Part shown: one piece after another, positions 26,772 through 33,400 of the stretch
Position numbering within the stretch: the stretch's first letter is position 1
Layout: each line of letters starts with the position of its first letter
DNA from: Capnocytophaga periodontitidis
Lineage (GTDB): Bacteria; Bacteroidota; Bacteroidia; Flavobacteriales; Flavobacteriaceae
Assembly (NCBI RefSeq): GCF_016126015.1
Contig: NZ_JAEFDB010000001.1
Location: 434,001-498,000 of the forward strand
Length of the DNA: 64,000 nucleotides
Direction: 5' to 3'
Made by a program: the position numbers and the translations under genes
The notes under the pieces: generated by a model
What the model was told of the DNA's origin: nothing
What the model saw: the letters and a program-made list of their open reading frames with translations, nothing else
The model's database searches: none

Positions 26772-27134
26772 ATGACAGGAAAATTTTCTTTTGCCTCTAT
26801 AACAGGCAATAACAATGGTAATAATAATGGAAAAGGTGCCTCTGCTGAAGGTTTTCGCATTATTGAAATAGATACACCTACCTATGAGGTAAAAGAACAA
26901 GAATCGGGCAGTATGTTACTTGTAACAAGTAGAGAGTGTCTATTAAATTTTTCAAAAGTCAATCAAACAAGTACTTTTATTCTCTACTTTATACCGTCAG
27001 ACCTTAGAGAGCCTAATGTTTCTTTTGAAAGTAATAACAAAGAAATAGTAGGAGTGGATAACTTTAGTATGAGACAAATGCCATTGTTTATTACAGTTCA
27101 CAAAGGTAAGATTTATACAGCCCCAATCTCTTAA
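26772..27134 (+). CDS. Small beta-rich structural-type protein
   Basis: 120 residues. The N-terminus is Asn/Gly-rich (GNNNGNNNGKG), and the rest is predicted strands (FRIIEIDTPTYEVKE, TFILYFIPSD, PLFITVHKGKIYT). The profile is comparable to the proteins at 23441 and 23812. No family recognised. It lies 3 bases after the previous stop and just before the lysis genes. Confidence 0.5.
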   Translation: MTGKFSFASITGNNNGNNNGKGASAEGFRIIEIDTPTYEVKEQESGSMLLVTSRECLLNFSKVNQTSTFILYFIPSDLREPNVSFESNNKEIVGVDNFSMRQMPLFITVHKGKIYTAPIS

Positions 27135-27145
27135 TTTACTAAAAT

Positions 27146-27448
27146 ATGCAAACACTTTTAGATTTATTTTACAAGTACAGTGGCTTTTTACTAGCTGGAG
27201 TAATAGGCGCTTCTATCAACAAACTACGTAAACGAATGAGTTGGAAGCGTTTTTTTCGTTCGTGTATCATCGCTGTATTTACCTCTTTATGTGCAGGCGT
27301 GTTATTCCTACACCTTATGCAATTACCTATCCCAGTCGTAAACGCCCTATGCGGTATTGTAGGAGTATTCTCCGAATCTATACTCGACGAAGCTGAGGAA
27401 TTTATCAATAATGTATCAGAAATTCTGAAGAAAAAGTTTGAAAATTAA
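27146..27448 (+). CDS. Holin-like membrane protein
   Basis: 100 residues with three hydrophobic segments (about 10-27, 38-58 and 61-80), charged ends and an amphipathic C-terminal helix (EAEEFINNVSEILKKKF). Size, topology and position (directly before the spanin-like gene and close to two wall hydrolases) fit a class I-type holin, which would make holes in the inner membrane at the end of infection. No specific holin family is claimed. Confidence 0.65.
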   Translation: MQTLLDLFYKYSGFLLAGVIGASINKLRKRMSWKRFFRSCIIAVFTSLCAGVLFLHLMQLPIPVVNALCGIVGVFSESILDEAEEFINNVSEILKKKFEN

Positions 27449-27460
27449 TACCTTTTACCT

Positions 27461-27952
27461 ATGAAAAACATATTTTTCTTTATAATTCTATTATGTAGTA
27501 TGTTCATTTTGGGCTGTCGTACCTATAAAGCAGAGAAACAGTCTACCGTACAAAAAACAACCGACACTATATGGATAGATCGTACCCTCCCCATCCACGA
27601 CACCCTATACATACCCATAACACCACCACACACCGGCAACAACCAGTGCGACACCCTATGCCAGCAACAACTACAACAACTCCTCGAACGCCTCAACACC
27701 ACCAAACACAGCAGGCAAAACAACTACGGTATCTATTACGACAAATACCGCCAACAACTCATACTATACCAAAACCTACAACAACAACTCAATACCTATA
27801 AATCACACAATCAACAAATACAAACCTCACTCTACAAAATGCAACCCGTACCCTATGTACCCACGTGGATAAAAATACTTGCCGCCATAGGTATATTAGT
27901 AGTAATCTATATATGCTATAGAATCTCCCGATTTTTTACCCTAAAACCCTAA
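27461..27952 (+). CDS. Unimolecular-spanin-like lipoprotein
   Basis: 163 residues. The N-terminus is a lipoprotein signal with the lipobox ILGC (Cys at 19), the middle is Gln-rich and coiled coil (QQLQQLLERLN, then YRQQLILYQNLQQQLNTY), and the C-terminus is one membrane span (WIKILAAIGILVVIYICY). An outer-membrane lipid anchor plus an inner-membrane span in one chain is the defining layout of u-spanins, which fuse the two membranes in the last step of lysis. It follows the holin-like gene. Confidence 0.72.
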   Translation: MKNIFFFIILLCSMFILGCRTYKAEKQSTVQKTTDTIWIDRTLPIHDTLYIPITPPHTGNNQCDTLCQQQLQQLLERLNTTKHSRQNNYGIYYDKYRQQLILYQNLQQQLNTYKSHNQQIQTSLYKMQPVPYVPTWIKILAAIGILVVIYICYRISRFFTLKP

Positions 27953-27958
27953 CACCCT

Positions 27959-28540
27959 ATGAAAGTAAAATACCTCATCATCGGTGGAACACTCATCGGC
28001 GCATTCGCCCTAATGAGCTTTATCAAAGCCAAAACCGCACAAGCCAAAGATGTATTCGAGAAAATACTCTTCAAAGTAGGCTTCCCCAAAAACTTCGATA
28101 TAAGCACCACACGCCTGCGCTTCTATATCGATTTCACCCTACAAAACCCCACCGCACAAGATTTCACCGCACGCACTGGCAACCTCATCACAGCCAAAGC
28201 CTACCGCGTATATCGAGGCAATGAAGTAGTAGCCTTTGGCGACCTCGGCAATATCGATGGCGTAACACTCCCCGCTGGCGGAAGCTACACATTCAAAGAT
28301 ATATACGTCGAAATCCCCACCACCGACCTCGCCAAACATATCCTCAACATATCAGGAGGATTCTCAAGTTGGGGCAACCTCTTAAAAGGCACATTCTCAA
28401 AAGACAAAACCAACAACAACACCCAAACCTTTGTAAACACCCTCAAAGCCAACAGCCAGCAATTCCTAAAAGAATTGCGCTACGAAGTAGACGTCGAAGG
28501 CTTTGGACAGCTATACACCTTTAACAAAAACATCATATAG
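27959..28540 (+). CDS. N-terminally anchored LEA-2-like protein
   Basis: 193 residues. One span at residues 5-22 (YLIIGGTLIGAFALMSFI), then a beta-rich domain (TTRLRFYIDFTLQNPTAQDF, YRVYRGNEVVAFGDLG, TLPAGGSYTF, DIYVEIP) with the layout of LEA type 2 / WHy domains, and a helical end. In phages this domain occurs in membrane-associated virion proteins. It returns to the GC-richer codon use of the structural genes. Family reading is tentative. Confidence 0.55.
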   Translation: MKVKYLIIGGTLIGAFALMSFIKAKTAQAKDVFEKILFKVGFPKNFDISTTRLRFYIDFTLQNPTAQDFTARTGNLITAKAYRVYRGNEVVAFGDLGNIDGVTLPAGGSYTFKDIYVEIPTTDLAKHILNISGGFSSWGNLLKGTFSKDKTNNNTQTFVNTLKANSQQFLKELRYEVDVEGFGQLYTFNKNII

Positions 28541-28556
28541 CAATTAGTAGTTAAAA

Positions 28557-29024
28557 ATGGATTTCAGAAACACCACATACAAGCGCGGTATACGCAACAA
28601 CAACCCAGGGAACATCATCATCAACAACACCCCTTGGGAAGGACTCGTGCCACTCCCTCAAAACACCGACGGCAAATTCCAACAGTTCAAAACATTAGAA
28701 CACGGATTGCGCGCCCTAATGACCAACGCACGCACCTATATTCTAAAATACGGCGCCAACACCATAGAGAAGCTAATGAGCAAATGGGCACCACCACACG
28801 AGAACGACACGAAAAAGTACATCAATTTCATCGCCACACAACTCAACATCAGCCCCACACAAACCCTCACCAAAACCGACCTTACTCAAAAGTTTTTCAT
28901 CACCATAGCCAAAGCCATCGCCCAAATGGAGTGCGCCCCCGACCACGTGCGTATTCCTCAAGCCTCTTACGAAAAAGCCCATAGTATGATGAGCCCCTTA
29001 AAAGACGAAAAAAAAAAGGAATAG
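28557..29024 (+). CDS. Muramidase-like virion or lysis protein, with probable frameshifted anchored form
   Basis: 155 residues. The start YKRGIRNNNPGNIIINNTPW and the later KFQQFKTLEHGLRALMTN are characteristic of phage virion-associated muramidases or transglycosylases. The gene ends in a run of ten A ending A AAA AAG, then GAA TAG. The -1 frame from this heptamer continues 27 codons with a membrane span (ATLLFIALAYGTYYW) and a basic end. It stops at the ATGA overlapping the start of the next gene. A soluble and an anchored form are therefore likely. A sequencing error in the A-run is the alternative. Confidence 0.75.
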   Translation: MDFRNTTYKRGIRNNNPGNIIINNTPWEGLVPLPQNTDGKFQQFKTLEHGLRALMTNARTYILKYGANTIEKLMSKWAPPHENDTKKYINFIATQLNISPTQTLTKTDLTQKFFITIAKAIAQMECAPDHVRIPQASYEKAHSMMSPLKDEKKKE

Positions 29025-29101
29025 GCGCAACTCTACTGTTTATAGCTTTAGCCTATGGAACATATTACTGGTATAAGAAAAATATAAAAATAAGAAAATG
29101 A
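29008..29101 (+). promoter_or_regulatory. Putative -1 frameshift site and extension, muramidase gene
   Basis: The slippery heptamer A AAA AAG lies at 29012-29018 in the correct phase, as in dnaX. The -1 frame reads from 29018 (GGA ATA GGC) to TGA at 29099-29101 and encodes one span followed by YKKNIKIRK. The frame has no start codon of its own after an upstream TAG, so only frameshifting or readthrough could express it. Confidence 0.65.
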
Positions 29102-29493
29102 ATCTAACAAAACACTTTACCCGACAAGAATTCGACTGCAACGACGGCACCCCCGTACCTGCACAGTATATGAGCAACGTAATAGAACTCGCCAAACAAC
29201 TCGAAGTATTGCGCACCGCCGTCGGCAACAAACCCATAAATATCAACAGTGGATACCGCACCCCCACCTACAACGCAACCCTAAAAGGAGCTGCAAAAGA
29301 TAGTCAGCACCTCCAAGCCAAAGCCGCCGACATCACTATACAAGGACTCACCGCCTTACAAGTATACAACATCATCGAAAAACTCATCGCCCAAGGCAAA
29401 ATGAAACAAGGCGGTTTAGGACTCTACGACACTTTTGTACACTACGACATACGAGGCAACGCCTCCCGTTGGAACCTCACAAAAAAAAAGTAA
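29098..29493 (+). CDS. M15 family peptidoglycan peptidase, with probable frameshifted anchored form
   Basis: 131 residues of the M15A (D-Ala-D-Ala carboxypeptidase or L-Ala-D-Glu endopeptidase) type: GYRTPTYNATL, the zinc ligands in SQHLQAKAADI (H-x6-D) and VHYDI. It begins NLTKHFTRQEF as usual for phage enzymes. It cleaves cross-link peptides of the wall. The gene ends T K K K stop on A AAA AAG TAA. The -1 frame gives 39 further codons with a hydrophobic segment (IIGTITLLALTSYLI) and a basic end. It is coupled to the muramidase through the ATGA overlap of the extended form. Confidence 0.85.
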   Translation: MNLTKHFTRQEFDCNDGTPVPAQYMSNVIELAKQLEVLRTAVGNKPININSGYRTPTYNATLKGAAKDSQHLQAKAADITIQGLTALQVYNIIEKLIAQGKMKQGGLGLYDTFVHYDIRGNASRWNLTKKK

Positions 29494-29609
29494 AACAAGT
29501 AGCAACACAAGTAAAGAATATCAGCATAATAGGCACAATAACCCTCTTAGCTCTTACCTCTTATCTCATAACTAAAAAATATGGCAAAAAATCAAACACA
29601 AAAAAGTAA
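29484..29609 (+). promoter_or_regulatory. Putative -1 frameshift site and extension, M15 gene
   Basis: A AAA AAG at 29484-29490, directly followed by TAA. The -1 frame from 29490 (GTA AAA CAA) runs to TAA at 29607-29609. Part of the coding for the span (29544-29572) is a copy of the dispersed CTCTTACCTCTTATCTC repeat, which makes this extension less certain than the one before. Confidence 0.5.
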
Positions 29610-29721
29610 TACTAAAAACAACGATAAAGGCTACTGGCAAGCCTCTATAGCCCTATCAGCCCTCAACGTACTCATAATGCTATACCAATTAACATTGCAC
29701 AAAAAAACAAATGCAAATTAA
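29581..29721 (+). CDS. Short membrane protein, 46 residues
   Basis: ATG at 29581, within the extended frame of the previous gene. A polar start (MAKNQTQKSNTKNNDKG), one span (ASIALSALNVLIMLYQL) and a short basic end. Its stop overlaps the ATG of the next gene at 29711. The type matches the other one-span proteins of the operon. Too short for standard calling. Confidence 0.55.
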   Translation: MAKNQTQKSNTKNNDKGYWQASIALSALNVLIMLYQLTLHKKTNAN

Positions 29722-29926
29722 ATCTATCATACAAGGCTACCGTAACGCCCTCTTCCGCGACGACCTCCACATCGAAGCCGAAGCCTTGCGCCGTCTCGAA
29801 ATCTGTAAAAACTGCCCCTTGCAAAAAACAATAATGGGAGTAAAATGCTGTGGCGTTTGCGGGTGCCCACTTGCAGGACTCACCCGCCAAAACACAAAAG
29901 TCTGTAAAAAATGGAAAAAACAATAA
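29711..29926 (+). CDS. Small Cys-rich protein, probable zinc binder
   Basis: 71 residues with C-x2-C (CKNC) near 33, KCCGVCGCP near 45 and a later Cys. This spacing suits a zinc knuckle or two small zinc sites. The N-terminus is helical and basic (MQIKSIIQGYRNALF). The start overlaps the 46-residue gene. Function unknown; zinc-ribbon proteins of this size occur in many phages. Confidence 0.6.
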   Translation: MQIKSIIQGYRNALFRDDLHIEAEALRRLEICKNCPLQKTIMGVKCCGVCGCPLAGLTRQNTKVCKKWKKQ

Positions 29927-29930
29927 AGAT

Positions 29931-30416
29931 ATGAGTTTCTTAAACACCTTAAAAGCAGTAGAAAGCCTAAATCAAACGACAGTTATACAAAAAAGTTTAG
30001 ACACCTATAACCTTACTCCTTACACTATTGAGGAGTTGCAAACCTATGTCAATACCCACCACCCCGCTTTTGGTGACTATCGAGGTGCGTATTACCAATG
30101 GCAAGTAAAAGCTGAAATCGCCAAACGCAAAGGGCTACCAATTCCAGAAAAACCTTCAAATCCTTTTGGTATAGATTACTCAAAAAAAACAGAAAATCGC
30201 AAAATAAACGAAATGCTTTCTGAACTTCCAAAAGACGAAAGAGTAAAGCGAATGTTAGCAATTAGCAAGGAAAATAAAGAAAAACAAACCGCACCACAAA
30301 CCACACCACAACAACCCGTGAATCCCGAACTAACATTACCTAAAAAAAACAACTACACCACACTATTATTCATCGGTGGAGGACTCTTAGTTGCCTATCT
30401 ATTATTCAAAAAATAA
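29931..30416 (+). CDS. Tail-anchored protein
   Basis: 161 residues from ATG 29931; the open frame reaches back to 29850 but lies over the previous gene. Residues 1-90 form a helical domain (VNTHHPAFGDYRGAYYQWQV is distinctive), then a Lys/Glu/Gln-rich linker, and one span at the end (TTLLFIGGGLLVAYLLF) with KK. The same topology as the genes at 20531, 21325 and 21701. No family recognised. Confidence 0.62.
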   Translation: MSFLNTLKAVESLNQTTVIQKSLDTYNLTPYTIEELQTYVNTHHPAFGDYRGAYYQWQVKAEIAKRKGLPIPEKPSNPFGIDYSKKTENRKINEMLSELPKDERVKRMLAISKENKEKQTAPQTTPQQPVNPELTLPKKNNYTTLLFIGGGLLVAYLLFKK

Positions 30417-30422
30417 TATACA

Positions 30423-33400
30423 ATGAAAGAATTTATTGCCCTACACAACCGCACTGTATCACGCGACGAAATACAAACCGTTATAGCCCTTGCCAAAGAA
30501 CAAAACAACACCGAAGTCATCTATCGCCTATCCAAAATCCTCAACGATCACCCCGATAGCAACCGCTTCAATATCAACATCATCAACTACCCCACCGTAG
30601 GGGCGAATAGCAATTCGCCCTTAAATACAGCACTTGCGGGCACACGCCATTCAGGCGACTACCGCGAAGCCCTCGACGAATGCGGTCGCCTAAAAAAAGG
30701 CTGGCACTTTGTAGACGGCAAAGTCGTAAAAGTGCAAAAACGTAGCGGTTTATTATCACAATACACCGAAAAAGAGTTTGGACACCCATTTACCAAAACA
30801 CTCAAAGCAAAGTTCAAAGAATTAAACTGGAAATACGACAGAAAAAACAAACGTTATTATACCCCCGTTCCCGAAAACGAAGCCGAAAAAGAACAACAAG
30901 CCCAAATGTTCGCTTTCATCGAACAAGAAAAAGCAACATTAGAGGTAAATAAACCAGAAAAATCGCCTAAAACCCCCTCCGACAAGTCCGCCCCGTCCGA
31001 CTCGTCCTCAAAAACCTATACCGCTGAAACATTCGCTAAAGACTTAGATTTTAACACCATTAAACGCTCATATAGTTGGATTTCATTTGACCCTGACGCT
31101 CACGCTGAAAGAGATATTAAACAATGGGGCGAAATGTTCTATAGTCTATATAATTCACTATCTGGAGAAGCTAAAAAGCAAGGTGTTTTAGAAAAGTATA
31201 ATAGCGCGTTTAACAACGGGTATAACTCGCTATTGAAACTCGAAAGAGAAATAATAGCAACTCGTAGCAAAACATTTAGCACGGCTATTACTGGAGGAGC
31301 AGGTATTACCGAAAAACAAATTTCTACTAATGAAAAGAGAATGCGCCTGCAAATTGAAAAAAGCGAATTATGGAGCCAAAAGTACGACAAACTATATAAT
31401 ATATTAGAGAAAATAGCTAAAAACAAACCCGCAGACCTATACCAAGAGGGTGATGTTATCAAGAGTACAGATAACAACGCGACAACAAAGCTACAGCAGA
31501 AGCTAAAAATGTTACAAGACAGAAAAACAATGTTAAAAAACGGCGTTGTAGCAGCTAAAGAATATCAAAAAAACAAAGATTTATCAGTATTCAAAAAATA
31601 TAACATTGACAAAGAAACAACAAAAACTATTGTTAATCATATAGATAAGGGAGGCAAACCAACTGAAAAAGATATGTACAATTGGTTTACAATGCCATAC
31701 CTCAATAGAGATATTAAGGAAGTGGAAAAACGTATTGCAATCCTCGGAAAAAACCAATCACAAGGAGAAAAGGAAACACTTATTGAGGGTGGAAAAATAG
31801 TATATAATGGCGAAGCACAACGCCTACAAATATTCTTTGACGGTATCCCCAGCAAAGAAGTGCGCGAAGCCCTCAAATCTCACGCTTTCAAATGGGCTCC
31901 CACCGCCAAAGCGTGGCAACGTACCCTTACCGAAAACGCCAAATATGCAGTAAACCAATACCTAATAAAAACTGGTATACTCAAATTGCGTACAGCCTTA
32001 TCTGCACCACATCAAGAAGACGAAATCGCCTTCCTCTCCGCCGCTGGTATCGAATACTTCCCCGAAGCCCCCGATGACGAAACACAAGGACTCGGAAAGC
32101 CAGTGCCCGCAGCCGATATATACAAAATGGTAACCGATAAAATAATCGGTATGCTAAAATCAGCCAGCCCCACCGACTATCACCGCGCGTGGAAAGACGA
32201 CGTTTTCTTTATACCTATCAATTACGCCAGCAAAAAACCATATCGAGGCGTAAACCGACTATTGTTGCAAGAACGCATAGGCTTTGCAGGAGCATTTCGC
32301 AACCCCTACTTCCTAACATTCAAGCAAATCAAAAAACACAAAGGAACCCTAAAAAAAGGCGCAAAAGGCTATGAAGTAATATATTACTCAATCCGCTATG
32401 TTGTCCCAGCCGACAAAAATAGCGGGCGTAAAGCCTATTCTTCTACCAACGCACAAAAAGTACTTGATTTCTTACACAAATATAACCTCCCCGAAAGCGA
32501 AGTAACCCGTATCCCAATGATACGCTATTACAACGTATACAACGGAGCAGATATAGAAAACATAGATTTCAAGTTAGACGAACTCCAAATCGGTCGCGCC
32601 GTCCCCGATAGCGCCACCGAAAACCGCGCCGCACAACTCATAGTCGAAAACTACCCCAACCCTCCCGCAATCAAGCACGAGGGCAACCAAGCCTATTATA
32701 ACCCCGCCAGCGACTATATAAAGCTACCCAAACAAGAGCAATTCGATACCATAAACGACTACTACCGTACCCTATTCCACGAGCTCACCCACTCCACTGG
32801 GCACAACAAGCGACTAAATCGAGGAATACACCTAATGTTAGAAAAAGACGATTATGCCAAAGAAGAGTTAGTAGCCGAGTTTGGTGCCGTATTCCTATCC
32901 GCTTGGGCAGGTATAATGTGGTACAACAACAAAAACCACGCCGCCTACCTCAAAGGCTGGAACAGCGCAATCAAAGAAGCCCAAAACGACAACAAATTCC
33001 TAATGCGCGCCGCCTCACTTGCCCAGCAAGCCACCGACTATATCCTTGCACTGGATAAGGACGGCAACCCCGCTTTTCTCAAAAAGCTACAAGGCAAAAA
33101 AGCCCCCAAAAACACCCCCAAAACACCCACCGACAAGTCCGCCCCGTCCGACTCGTCCTCAAACAAAAACATTTTTTTAGAAGAATATAGACAACTCAAA
33201 TCTAAATACCCAGAACACTTGATAATTGTTAGTATGGAAGATCAACAAAACTATACTATGTATGGTAAAGATGCCGTTATTGCAGCCGACATATTAAATT
33301 TACAACTTTTAAAGTTAAAAAGAAATGATGAGTTTTCTATTTCAGTAGGTTTTAAATATAAAAATCTTAGAGAATATTTAGAAAAATTAGTAAAGGCAGG

